A stretch of 64,000 nt of DNA from Deltaproteobacteria bacterium (GTDB lineage Bacteria; Myxococcota_A; Polyangia; Nannocystales; Nannocystaceae): NCBI GenBank assembly GCA_016709225.1, contig JADJEE010000001.1:248001-312000 (forward strand), given 5' to 3'. Both the position numbers and the translations under genes were made by a program. This document shows, one piece after another, positions 53,722-62,522 of the stretch. Position 1 is the stretch's first letter. Each line of letters opens with the position of its first letter. The notes beneath the pieces were generated by a model. That model did not search any database and was not told where the DNA came from. It saw nothing but the letters and a program-made list of their open reading frames with translations.

Positions 53722-55887
53722 TCAGCGCCGCAGCACCTCGAGCACCCGCCGCGCCGCCGTGCGCACGGCCTCGATCGCGCCGGGCTCGCTCGGCGGGCCG
53801 AAGCGGGCCTGCTCGTAGTGGCGCGCGAACGCGGTCAGTGCATCGCCGAGCGACGCATCGGTGTCGGCGACGCGCGCAGCGAAGTGGGGCAGCGACTCGT
53901 GGCCACCGATCACGAAGCCGCGCCGCGCCAGCCGACGCTCGATCGACAGCCACGCGGCGGTCGCGGGCGCGAGTCGCCGCCGTCGCCACCGCCGCAGCCG
54001 CCACGCCAGCGCGAGCAGCAGCGGCACCGCGACCAGGCTCAGCAGCAGCGATCGCCAGCGCGCGACCAACGACTCACCGGTGCGGTTGCGCAGCCCGAGG
54101 TTCTCGAACAGCGTCAGCTGCTTGCCGAGATCGTAGTCGATGATCCACGACAGGTACGCGTTGCGCACCGCGTCGACCAGCTCGGAGGCCGCCGGCCACC
54201 ACGCCGCATCGTCGGCGGCCTCGCGTCCACCCGGCGGCGTGGGATCGAAGGTGACCCACCCGAGGTGACCGAAGTGGACCTCGACCCACGAGTGCGCGTC
54301 GGCCTGGCGCACCGACCAGTAGTCGCCGACTTGGTTGTAGTGCGCGCCGTAGTAGCCGTTGACGATGCGCGCCGGCACGTCGAGCTCGCGCAGCAGCAGC
54401 GCCATCGCGGTCGCGAAGTACTCGCAATGGCCGGCCTGGGTGTCGAACAGGAAGCCCTCGATCGGATCGGCACCCGCGAGCACGCGATCGCTGGGGCGGT
54501 TGTCGAGCGTGTAGCGGAAACCCGCGAGGTGCTTCATCACCGCGTCGACCTTCTGGAACCGGTTCACCGCGCCGGGCGCCAGCGAGGCCGCGAGCGCGGC
54601 GAACTCGGGCGACAGGCCCTGTGCGCGGGCGAGGTACGGTGCGAGCGCGCGGGCATCGGGGTTGCCGACGGCGATCAGCTCCTTGGTGGTGGGCACTCCG
54701 ATGCGCGAGACGAACTCGTAGCGGATCGGACCGGGGGCCTTGTCGGCGCGCAGCTCTGCGCTGCGGCCGGCGCGGATCTCCGTGCGCGACTCGATCGGGC
54801 CGCGCGGGGCCACCCGCACCGCCAGCGGCTCACTGGCCGCGAACAACACGTCGACGCCGATGTCCTCGAGCGTCACGGTCGCGACCAGCACGTCGGTCGC
54901 GGCCGCGAAGCCGGGGATCGCGATCGCCCGCGGCAGCCCGGTGAAGCCCGGCTGGAGTTGGTTGCCGCCGCGATCGTCGAGCAGTTGGCGGTAGCCGTAG
55001 GGCCCCGCGACGATGGTGGCCTCGGCGTCGTCGCGGTGGGACCAGCGGCCGCGCTCGTAGGCGTCGAAGCTGCTGCCGCGCAGGTGCCAGTCGGGCGCAA
55101 GCTCGACCGTGGTGCGCTGCACCGGCTCGATGCGCATCACCACGGTGGTGTCGGACTTGATGCGGCCGAAGTCGCCGAGATCGACGGTGCTGGCGAAGCC
55201 GCTGGTGCGATCGCGCGCGATGCCGCCGCGCAGGAAGAAGCCCACGCCCCAGCGCGGGAACGCGATGAAGGTGATGGCGGCGCCGACCGCTGCGATCACG
55301 GCCACCTGCACGGCCGCGCGCCACAGGAAGCCGCGCGCGCGCATGCCCTCCTTGCCCACCGAGACCGCCGTGCGGGCGCCCAGCCGCTCGCCCTCGGCGG
55401 CGAGGTGGTTCAGCAGCAAGGTCATCACCGCGACCACGAGGTAGGCCGCGAACAGCAGCGGGAAGTTGATGCCGGCGTTGATGACGGCGCCCGTCACCAG
55501 CAGCAGCGAGCCCAGCAGCAACAGCTGCATGTGCTCGCGCGCGCGCTGGCGGTTGAAGAAGCGCTGCACCACCAACAGCAGCAGGAAGTCGATGCCGGCG
55601 TCGAGCACCTCGAGCGTGAGCACGGCGCGCGCCAGCGTCGCGACCAACGCGGCCGCGATGCCGAGCGTCCACAGCCGCTCACCGGCGCGCGAGGGCACCG
55701 GCGGCAGCGGGCGCACGAACGCCAGCAGCGTCAGCGCGCACGCCAGCGCGAGCGACCACGGCGCGATGCCGTCGCCCAGCGCGACGGTGGCGGTCGCGAT
55801 CGCGATCTGCAGCAGGCTCAGTCGATCGCGCAGGCGCAGCAAGGCCGCGTGGGCGCTGCTGCCGACCACGACGGGCTCCTCGCTCAT
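53722..55887 (-). CDS. Membrane-anchored transglutaminase-like protein (TgpA/DUF3488 type)
   Basis: A 721-aa protein. Five to seven N-terminal spans (residues 20-215, DUF3488/TgpA_N type) are followed by a periplasmic transglutaminase-like cysteine protease domain. Its triad is seen as TQAGHCEYFATAM (Cys), ADAHSWVEVHFG (His) and WVTFDPTPPGG (Asp). A span (SLLLSLVAVPLLLALAWRL) and a cytoplasmic C-terminal tail end the protein. TgpA of Pseudomonas is a periplasmic enzyme of this design needed for viability. It overlaps the DUF58 gene by 4 bases; with MoxR this makes the standard moxR-DUF58-tgpA operon. Confidence 0.92.
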   Translation of the reverse strand: MSEEPVVVGSSAHAALLRLRDRLSLLQIAIATATVALGDGIAPWSLALACALTLLAFVRPLPPVPSRAGERLWTLGIAAALVATLARAVLTLEVLDAGIDFLLLLVVQRFFNRQRAREHMQLLLLGSLLLVTGAVINAGINFPLLFAAYLVVAVMTLLLNHLAAEGERLGARTAVSVGKEGMRARGFLWRAAVQVAVIAAVGAAITFIAFPRWGVGFFLRGGIARDRTSGFASTVDLGDFGRIKSDTTVVMRIEPVQRTTVELAPDWHLRGSSFDAYERGRWSHRDDAEATIVAGPYGYRQLLDDRGGNQLQPGFTGLPRAIAIPGFAAATDVLVATVTLEDIGVDVLFAASEPLAVRVAPRGPIESRTEIRAGRSAELRADKAPGPIRYEFVSRIGVPTTKELIAVGNPDARALAPYLARAQGLSPEFAALAASLAPGAVNRFQKVDAVMKHLAGFRYTLDNRPSDRVLAGADPIEGFLFDTQAGHCEYFATAMALLLRELDVPARIVNGYYGAHYNQVGDYWSVRQADAHSWVEVHFGHLGWVTFDPTPPGGREAADDAAWWPAASELVDAVRNAYLSWIIDYDLGKQLTLFENLGLRNRTGESLVARWRSLLLSLVAVPLLLALAWRLRRWRRRRLAPATAAWLSIERRLARRGFVIGGHESLPHFAARVADTDASLGDALTAFARHYEQARFGPPSEPGAIEAVRTAARRVLEVLRR

Positions 55888-56846
55888 GCCTCACCCACCA
55901 GCGCGAGGAACTCGAGCACGCGGCGGCGCTGCTCGTCGCCGCTGCCCGAGGGCACCACCAGCGCACCGTCGTAGCGCAGCGCGACGGCGGTGCCGGCGTG
56001 GGCGAGCCCGGCGACCGCCGCCGACGCGCAGCGCTCGACCTCGGCCTCGAACGCGGGCTCGCCGGTGCGGCCGCGGGCGAGCGCGAGCACGATCTCGAGA
56101 TCGCCATCGGCCTCCTCCTCGCGCACCACCGCGCGGCCGAGCCGGGCCACCGCGGGCCAGTGCACGCGTCGCAGATCGTCGCCGTCTCGGTACTCGCGCA
56201 GCGCGTAGAACTCGCCCGCACGCGCGGGCCGGCGGGCCGACTCGCCGATGTCGGTGCGCAGCGAGGTCGGCTCGCCGCCGCGATCCTCGTGCACGCGGGG
56301 ATAGACCAGCACCGGCGCCGAGGCGACCAGCTCGCGACGCTTCACGAACAGGCCGAACGGGAACCGCGTGGCCACCACCGAAGGTGGCAGCGGATGGCGC
56401 CCGCGGGTCGGCAACGTCACGGTCGACGGCACCTCGATGGTGCGACCGGCCGGCAGGCGCACCGCGAACACCGGCGCGCAGCTGCCCGCGGTGCCCTCGC
56501 GATCGTCGTCCTCGACGCTCACCGACAGCACGTCGACGTGGGGATCGGTGTTGGTCAGCTCGACGCGCAAGGCCGCCGGCACACCGGCGTGGACCTCACC
56601 GACCGGCACGCGCCGGGCAATCGCCCGCCGCACCATCGACTCGCTGAGCACGCCGCTGCCGATGATGAGCGCCATCTGGGCCCCGAACACCGCGTGCAGC
56701 AGGTTGGCGCCCGAGTTGATCGCCGCGAAGCCGACCGCGAGCGTGAGCCCGATGAACAGCCAGCCCGCGCGGGTGATCTCGAGGCTGCGACCGCGAGCGG
56801 TGAGCGCACGACGGACCAGCGAGCGCTTGCGTCGCTTGGCGGCCAT
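55884..56846 (-). CDS. DUF58 protein
   Basis: Membrane protein of 320 aa with two N-terminal spans (around 27-65). The DUF58 domain has SARRPARAGEFYALREYRDGDDLRRVHWPAVARLGRAVVREEE, split here into its conserved pieces YRDGDD, RVHWPA and VVREEE. DUF58 proteins are paired with MoxR ATPases and transglutaminase-like proteins; their action is not known, though a VWA-like fold is assumed. The stop overlaps the next gene (ATGA); the start is 9 bases after moxR. Confidence 0.9.
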   Translation of the reverse strand: MAAKRRKRSLVRRALTARGRSLEITRAGWLFIGLTLAVGFAAINSGANLLHAVFGAQMALIIGSGVLSESMVRRAIARRVPVGEVHAGVPAALRVELTNTDPHVDVLSVSVEDDDREGTAGSCAPVFAVRLPAGRTIEVPSTVTLPTRGRHPLPPSVVATRFPFGLFVKRRELVASAPVLVYPRVHEDRGGEPTSLRTDIGESARRPARAGEFYALREYRDGDDLRRVHWPAVARLGRAVVREEEADGDLEIVLALARGRTGEPAFEAEVERCASAAVAGLAHAGTAVALRYDGALVVPSGSGDEQRRRVLEFLALVGEA

Positions 56847-56855
56847 GCGTCCTTG

Positions 56856-57851
56856 CTAGCGCGGCACCGCCGTGGTCGCGACCAGCTCGCGGATCTGCTC
56901 GGCCGCGACCGCACCACCTTCGTCGCCGGCCCCGGGCGCGGCGATGATGCGGTGGGCCAGGGCCGCGACCGCGAGCTCCTGCAGGTCGTCGATGTCGATC
57001 TGCGCGCGACCCGAGAGGTACGCACGCGCCTTGGCGGCGCGCATCCATGCCAGCGCACCGCGGGTGCTCACGCCCCAACGCATACCAGGGTGGCTGCGGG
57101 TCGCCTGCACCACGCGCTGCGCGTAGCCGGCCAGATCCGCATGCACGAAGGTCTGCTCGGCGGCGAGCTGGGCCGCGAGGATCGACGCGAGCGTGCCGGC
57201 GTGGGCGACCTCCGCCGAGGCTTGGGTGCCGCCCTGGGCCAACAGCGCCTGCTCGACCTCGGCGGCGGTGTAGCCCATCGAGAGCCGCAGCATGAAGCGA
57301 TCGCGCTGCGACTCCGGCAGCGGATAGGTGCCGTGGTGCTCGGTCGGGTTCTGGGTCGCGATCACCATGAACGGCGAGGGCAGGGGGTGGCTCTCGCCCT
57401 CGACCGACACCGTCTGCTCACCCATCGCCTCGAGCAGCGCGCTCTGGGTGCGCGGCGGCGAGCGGTTGATCTCGTCGGCGAGCACGAAGTTCGCGAACAC
57501 CGGGCCCTTGCGGAACTCGCTGCGCTCGAAGCCGGGCCGCAGCACCGAGACCCCGATGAGGTCGGCGGGCAGCAGGTCGCTGGTGAACTGCACGCGCCGG
57601 AACTCGCCGCCGACCGACTGCGCGAGCGTGCGCGCGAGCGTGCTCTTGCCGACGCCGGGGATGTCCTCGATGAGCAGGTGCCCGCGCGCCACCAGGGCCA
57701 CCAGCGCCAGCTCGACGACTTCATCCTTGCCGCGAATCACCGCGCACACCGCCCGCCGCACCCGCTCGACCGCTGCGCGGGCCTCCGCGGCGTCCGACGC
57801 ACCGGCCTCGGGTGGGGTCACCGGCCTCGGTGCGGGCAGTACGGACGACAT
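56856..57851 (-). CDS. MoxR-family AAA+ ATPase
   Basis: Chaperone-type ATPase, 331 aa. Walker A is IPGVGKSTLART, Walker B FVLADEINRSPPRTQSALLE, and sensor I VIATQNPTEHHGTYPLPESQ with the following arginine-rich RDRFMLRLSMGY. The C-terminal lid ends around the TRGALAWMRAAKARAYLSG block. MoxR proteins assist maturation or metal loading of envelope-linked complexes and are encoded with DUF58 and transglutaminase genes, as here. It is first in its operon; an 18-bp palindrome is 46 bases upstream. Confidence 0.94.
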   Translation of the reverse strand: MSSVLPAPRPVTPPEAGASDAAEARAAVERVRRAVCAVIRGKDEVVELALVALVARGHLLIEDIPGVGKSTLARTLAQSVGGEFRRVQFTSDLLPADLIGVSVLRPGFERSEFRKGPVFANFVLADEINRSPPRTQSALLEAMGEQTVSVEGESHPLPSPFMVIATQNPTEHHGTYPLPESQRDRFMLRLSMGYTAAEVEQALLAQGGTQASAEVAHAGTLASILAAQLAAEQTFVHADLAGYAQRVVQATRSHPGMRWGVSTRGALAWMRAAKARAYLSGRAQIDIDDLQELAVAALAHRIIAAPGAGDEGGAVAAEQIRELVATTAVPR

Positions 57852-57896
57852 CCAACCGCCAGTCTATGCCGACGTCGGCGGTGCTGCAAAGCGGCC

Positions 57897-57914
57897 CGCG
57901 AGCGGCCGCTCGCG
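57897..57914. promoter_or_regulatory. 18-bp perfect palindrome upstream of moxR
   Basis: CGCGAGCGG and its exact complement, 46 bases before the moxR ATG and about 107 bases after the O-methyltransferase stop. It could be an operator for the moxR operon or a short terminator; entirely GC except two A/T pairs, so chance symmetry cannot be excluded. Confidence 0.35.
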
Positions 57915-58021
57915 GTTGACGAACGATCACGGGCACGCGCGGTCCATGTGCCACGTTGGCGGCCCTCGCCTGTGGTCGACGGCGAGCGCACGCGCGCGAG
58001 AACCACAGGCCCGCCCGCGCC

Positions 58022-58666
58022 TCAACGCTTGCGCGCGAGCATCATGCCGTCGCGCACCGACAGCAGCACCTGCTCGACGCGCTCGTCCGCGTGCACGCGC
58101 CGGTTGAAGGCGACGATCGCCCGATCTTCGTCGTCGCTCGGCGCCAGCACGCGCCCACTCCAGAGCGTGTTGTCGGCGACGATCAACGCGCCGGGCGGCA
58201 GCAGGTCCCACACCGCATCGTAGTACGCGCCGTAGTTGGTCTTGTCGGCATCGATGAAGACGAGGTCGAAGCGGCGCCCCTCGGCCTTCAGCGCCGCGAT
58301 GCTGTCGAGCGCGGGCCCGAGACGCAGCTCGATGCGATGACCGACCGGGCTCTTGGCGAAGAACTCGCGCGCGACCGCGGTCGCGATCGGATCGAGATCG
58401 CAGGTCACCAGCCGCCCGTCGTCGGGCAGCGCCTCGGCCATGCACAGCGCCGAGTAGCCGCTGAAGGTGCCGAGCTCGAGCACGTTGCGGGCGCGCGACA
58501 GGCCCACGAGCAGCCGCAGGAACGCGCCCTCGACCGGGCCCACCTGCATCTGCGGCGCGCGCAGCTCGGCACGGGTGCGCTCGCGCAGCTGCTCGAGCAA
58601 CGGCGACGCGGCGGGGCTGTGGGCTTCGACGTAGCGCTCGATGTCCGGTGGAACCAGCGTCAGCAT
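58022..58666 (-). CDS. SAM-dependent O-methyltransferase (family 3, CCoAOMT-like)
   Basis: Methyltransferase of 214 aa in the cation-dependent catechol/caffeoyl-CoA O-methyltransferase family. The SAM loop is VLELGTFSGYSALCMAEAL, the metal-binding FIDADKTNYGAYYD has the DxDKxxY signature, and ALIVADNTLWSGRV is the conserved DN loop. Length is typical. The acceptor (catechol-like natural product or other) is unknown. It is a single gene between moxR and the histidine kinase pair, all on the minus strand. Confidence 0.92.
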   Translation of the reverse strand: MLTLVPPDIERYVEAHSPAASPLLEQLRERTRAELRAPQMQVGPVEGAFLRLLVGLSRARNVLELGTFSGYSALCMAEALPDDGRLVTCDLDPIATAVAREFFAKSPVGHRIELRLGPALDSIAALKAEGRRFDLVFIDADKTNYGAYYDAVWDLLPPGALIVADNTLWSGRVLAPSDDEDRAIVAFNRRVHADERVEQVLLSVRDGMMLARKR

Positions 58667-58703
58667 GGGCGGAGCCCGAGCTTCGTCCGAAAGCCCCGAC
58701 GGC

Positions 58704-60776
58704 TCAAGTCGTGGTGCCGCGCGGTGGCTTGGTGCCCGCGCGGCGCAGCTCGAGCGCCCGCAGCTCGATGCGGAAGACCATGCCGCGGGTGCTCTCGCGG
58801 ATCGCGAGCGCGCCGCCTTGCAGCTCGAGGATCGCGCCGGCGATGGGCAGCGCGAGGCCGAGCCCGTGGTGTCCGGGGATGCGGTGGAAACCCCGGCGGG
58901 CCGCGGTCAGCTGGGCGGCGGTCGCGGGGGCGACTGGCGTGCGGATCTCGACCACGATCACGCGCCGTCGTCCCGAGCTCGACATCTGCACCCGCACGGT
59001 CAAGGTCCCGCGGGGCACCCGAGTGGCGGCGAACACCAGCACGTTCTCGAGCGCCTGCACCGTGCGGTAGGGATCGACGAAGGCCGGGGGCAGGGTCGCC
59101 GCCGCGTCGGTGGTGTACTCGACCGCCGCGGGCACGCGCCGGGCCGCGTTGGCGACCGCGCGCGTCACCAACGTCACCGGCGGGGTCGGCTCCGCGTGCA
59201 GCTCGAGCCGCCCGGCGTCGAGCTTGGCGGCGTCGAGGATGTCGTCGATCTCCTGCAGCAGCTCGCGGCCGCTGGTGTGGATGGTCTCGACCAGCTCGCG
59301 CTGCTCGCCCTGCAGCGGGCCGTCGATGCCCGAGAGCAACAGCTCCGAGAAGCCGAGGATCGAGTTGAGCGGCGAGCGGAGGTCGTGGCTCATGTTGGCG
59401 AGGAACTGACTCTTGAGCCGGTCGGCCTCCTTGGACTTCTCGATGGCGACGTACTTCTCGACGTTCGACTCCGTGATCCGCGACACCAGCCGATCGACGG
59501 CGTGCACCAGGCGGCGCACCTCGGCGGTCGCGAGCGCGTGGGCGGGCAGCGGCGGCGGCACGCGGCCGTCGGCAACCGCGGCGACCTGGGCCAGCGCTCG
59601 CCGGGCGTCGCGGCGCAGATCGTTGGCGAGCGGCACATAGGTGAGGCCGAGGGTCATCGCCGCCAGCGCGGCGACGATCGCCAGCGGCGTCAGCGAGGCC
59701 TCGCCATGGGGTACGACGGTCACGGCGATCGTGCGCTCGCCGTGGTGCTCGACGTAGAGATCATCGATGCCGTCGTCGTCGGTGTCGTGGGGGCCGTCCT
59801 CTTCCGGCAAGCTGGCGGCGCGCCCGAGTCGGCGCTGGCCGTCGTCGACGCCGAGCCCGGGGGTCCGCGCGAGCATGCGCCCCAGCCCGCGCTCGTCGCC
59901 GGCGTCGAGCAGCGCCCGCGTGTCCTCGGCCAGCGCGCGGGCGTGGGCGACCGCGTGCTGCTGCGCGACGGCGTCCCGTGCCAGCGTCGCGACCGCGGCG
60001 GTCGCGATCACCAGGCCCAGCCCGGCCGGCAGCGCGAGCGCCAGCTGTCGCACGCGCAGGTCGACGCGCACCCGCACGCTCGGGTGCAGCGGCACCGTGA
60101 GCAGCTCGGGCCGCAGGCAATCGCGCCCGAGGTTGGCCAGCCACGACGACACCGCCGCCAGCCCGCCCCACCACGCGAGCAGCAGCGCCAGCTCCTGTGC
60201 CCTCGACAGCGGTCGCTCCGACGCCAGCAGCACGAGGTCGACCGCGAACGCGATCGCCGACCATGCAAAGAACCGCAGCGCGACCGCGTAGGGCACCCGC
60301 GCCAGCCGTGCGTGGGCGCCGGCGATCGCCTCGTCACCGACCGGCACCCGACGAGCCGCGCGATCGCGAATCCACAACACCAGCGCGACCGGCCACAGCA
60401 GCCAGCCCACCGCGATGAAGCTCCACGGCAGCCCTGGCTTGCTCGCGTGGCCGCGCCGATCCCAGCGCGCCGCCGGCAGATCGACCACCGTGCGCAGCGC
60501 CACCGCGGCCACCGCGATGAACTGCGGCACCGCCAGCCGCGCGAGCACCAGCGCCGGCGCACCACGTTCGCCGCACGCGACCACCACCCACGCACCCGCG
60601 AGTGACCACGCGACCAGCGAAGCCGCCACCATGCGGCCGAGCAGCGCGAGCTCGGCCCGCAGGCGACCGCAGCTGCCCAGACGCCGCTGCTGCACCACCT
60701 CGGCCGGCGGCAGCGCGGCGCTCGACGAGGTCAGCGGGTCGACCTCGGGCCCCGAGTCGCTGTGGGAGTCCGTCAC
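58704..60776 (-). CDS. Membrane histidine kinase-like protein with degenerate ATPase domain
   Basis: A 690-aa sensor. The N-terminal half has six or more spans (50-70, 82-98, 118-136, 165-185, 245-265, 362-385). An extracytoplasmic loop at 270-360 contains the calcium-loop-like DTDDDGIDD. A HAMP-like helix follows, then HisKA with intact SHDLRSPLNSILGFSELLL (His464). In the ATP-binding domain the second Asn of the N-box is replaced (ALENVLVFAATRV), the G1 box DxGxG is missing (VVEIRTPVAPA), and only the G2-like HGLGLALPIAGAIL remains. ATP hydrolysis is therefore doubtful. GTG start overlaps the stop of the preceding kinase gene (GTGA). Confidence 0.88.
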   Translation of the reverse strand: MTDSHSDSGPEVDPLTSSSAALPPAEVVQQRRLGSCGRLRAELALLGRMVAASLVAWSLAGAWVVVACGERGAPALVLARLAVPQFIAVAAVALRTVVDLPAARWDRRGHASKPGLPWSFIAVGWLLWPVALVLWIRDRAARRVPVGDEAIAGAHARLARVPYAVALRFFAWSAIAFAVDLVLLASERPLSRAQELALLLAWWGGLAAVSSWLANLGRDCLRPELLTVPLHPSVRVRVDLRVRQLALALPAGLGLVIATAAVATLARDAVAQQHAVAHARALAEDTRALLDAGDERGLGRMLARTPGLGVDDGQRRLGRAASLPEEDGPHDTDDDGIDDLYVEHHGERTIAVTVVPHGEASLTPLAIVAALAAMTLGLTYVPLANDLRRDARRALAQVAAVADGRVPPPLPAHALATAEVRRLVHAVDRLVSRITESNVEKYVAIEKSKEADRLKSQFLANMSHDLRSPLNSILGFSELLLSGIDGPLQGEQRELVETIHTSGRELLQEIDDILDAAKLDAGRLELHAEPTPPVTLVTRAVANAARRVPAAVEYTTDAAATLPPAFVDPYRTVQALENVLVFAATRVPRGTLTVRVQMSSSGRRRVIVVEIRTPVAPATAAQLTAARRGFHRIPGHHGLGLALPIAGAILELQGGALAIRESTRGMVFRIELRALELRRAGTKPPRGTTT

Positions 60777-62389
60777 TGCGCCTGCTCCCAGGTGTCGCTG
60801 CGGCTGCGTGCCCGCACCACCGCGCGCGCGGCCTCCTCGGCGATGTCGATGGTGGTCGGGCGTCGGGGCGGATCGAGGGGCAGCACCAGCGTGAAGGTCG
60901 AGCCGCGGCCCGGCTCCGACGCGACCGACAGCGTACCGCCGTGGGCCAGCGCGATGCTGCGCGCGATTGCCAAGCCCAGGCCGGTGCCCTTCTTGCGGCG
61001 CGAGATGGTGCCGGCCTGCTGGTACTCGTCGAAGATGAGCGGCAGCTCGTCGGGCGCGATGCCGACGCCGGTGTCGCTCACGGCGATCGCCACGCGGTCG
61101 GTGCCCAGCGCGTCGGCGCGCACCACGATGCTGCCGTGCTCGGTGAACTTGATGGCGTTGCTGAGCAGGTTGGTGAGGATCTGGCCGATGCGACGGCGAT
61201 CGCAGACCACGTCGGGTAGCTCGGCGAGGTCGGCCCGCAGCGTGACGTCGCGGTCGCGCAGCAGCGGCTGGTGGATCCGCACCACCTCGTCGAGCAGCGC
61301 GCCGACGTCGTGGCTCGCGAAGTGCAGCCGTAGGTCGCCCGACTCGATCATCGAGAGATCGAGGATGTCGTTGACCAGCTCGAGCAGCTGTCGACCGCCG
61401 GCCTGGATCAGCCGCACGTCGTCGGCCTGCGCGGGTGACAGCGGCGCGGGGATGCCCGACAGCAGCAGCTGCGCGTAGCCGCCGACGGTGTGCAGCGGCG
61501 TGCGGAGCTCGTGGCTCACCGCCGAGAGGAACTCGGCCTTGGCGGCGTCGGCGGCCTGGGTGCGCTCGAGCGCCTCCTGGTAGACGCGCTGCTCCTGCTC
61601 GAGTCGCGCGCGCAGGCGCTCGAGCTCGCCGAGCAGCGCGGCGACGTCGTCGGGCTCGACCGCGACGAACGGGCGCGCCTCGATCGGCGCGGTGCCGTGG
61701 CCGAGGTGATCGAGCCGACGCGCGACGCCCTCGATGTCGATCGTGAGCGCGACCGCCCCGCTGCGCGCCGCCGCGATCGCCACCACCACCAGCAGCAGGC
61801 CGCCGGTCCACATCGCGGTCGTGCCGCGCGCGAGCCCGACCGGCCACGACTCCTGCGCGAGGCTCGCGGCGGCGATGGCCGCGACCGCGGCGGTGGGCGC
61901 CAGCATGGCCGCGACGTGGGCACGCCAGGCCGGCGCCGGATCGACCAGCTCGACCCCCTCGACGCCGCCGCGCAGCACCAACGTCGCCATCGCCCGCGCC
62001 ATCACCACCGCGACCAGGCAGCCGGCCGCGAACACGCTCGCGAGCACCGGCAGCACCGCCGCGGCGCCGTGGGTGTCGTCGCCGCTCCACCACATCGCGA
62101 CCACGCACGCGGGCGTCGGCACCACCACCTGTAGCAGCGGTAGCTCGCGTGCGAGCGCAGCCGCGCGGCCCTTTCGCGCGCGCAGCCAAAGCACGCACAG
62201 CAGCGTGATGCCGCAGGTGACCACCGCGAGGTCGAGCGCGTCGCGACCAGCCGCGCCGACCCGCGCCGCGCCGCCTTGGGCGGTGAGCAGCACCCGCGCA
62301 ATCACGAAATGCACCGCGGATGCGGCGAGCACGATGCCGAGCGCGCCCGCGGAGTCGCCGCGAGCTGCTTGCGTCGACTCGTCGTTCAT
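60773..62389 (-). CDS. Membrane sensor histidine kinase
   Basis: Complete hybrid-free kinase of 538 aa. Six N-terminal spans (from LGIVLAASAVHFVIARVLL to GGLLLVVVAIAAARSG), a coiled coil (residues 255-285), HisKA with LSAVSHELRTPLHTVGGYAQ, and HATPase with all boxes: QILTNLLSNAIKFTE (N), VSDTGVGIAPDELPLIF (G1/F) and KGTGLGLAIARSIALAHGG (G2). No receiver domain or response regulator is adjacent. The kinase is translated with the defective kinase downstream, so the two may form a heterodimer. The ATG at 62389 is 134 bp from the end of etfA. Confidence 0.94.
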   Translation of the reverse strand: MNDESTQAARGDSAGALGIVLAASAVHFVIARVLLTAQGGAARVGAAGRDALDLAVVTCGITLLCVLWLRARKGRAAALARELPLLQVVVPTPACVVAMWWSGDDTHGAAAVLPVLASVFAAGCLVAVVMARAMATLVLRGGVEGVELVDPAPAWRAHVAAMLAPTAAVAAIAAASLAQESWPVGLARGTTAMWTGGLLLVVVAIAAARSGAVALTIDIEGVARRLDHLGHGTAPIEARPFVAVEPDDVAALLGELERLRARLEQEQRVYQEALERTQAADAAKAEFLSAVSHELRTPLHTVGGYAQLLLSGIPAPLSPAQADDVRLIQAGGRQLLELVNDILDLSMIESGDLRLHFASHDVGALLDEVVRIHQPLLRDRDVTLRADLAELPDVVCDRRRIGQILTNLLSNAIKFTEHGSIVVRADALGTDRVAIAVSDTGVGIAPDELPLIFDEYQQAGTISRRKKGTGLGLAIARSIALAHGGTLSVASEPGRGSTFTLVLPLDPPRRPTTIDIAEEAARAVVRARSRSDTWEQAQ

Positions 62390-62435
62390 CGCGTGGAGCC
62401 GATAGGATACTGCAACTGCGAGCTCGGCACGCAAG

Positions 62436-62468
62436 CGCGCCCGCAACCCCGGAGGGGGCGCGGGCGCG
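62436..62468 (-). terminator. Hairpin after etfA
   Basis: Nine-base perfect arms (CGCGCCCGC / GCGGGCGCG) around a 15-base GC-rich loop whose CCCC/GGGG could pair further. It lies 55 bases downstream of the etfA stop and 47 bases upstream of the kinase start; it probably ends the etf transcript. Confidence 0.55.
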
Positions 62469-62522
62469 TGGGGGCCGTGCGTTGGCAGGCGCGCGTGGAT
62501 GCGTGCGCCGGCGCGGTCGCGC

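Noticed and set aside
60777..62198. N-terminal extension of the second kinase frame over the first kinase gene
   Set aside because: It lies out of frame inside an intact histidine kinase and is Arg/Gly/Ala low complexity; the GTG at 60776 is the natural start.
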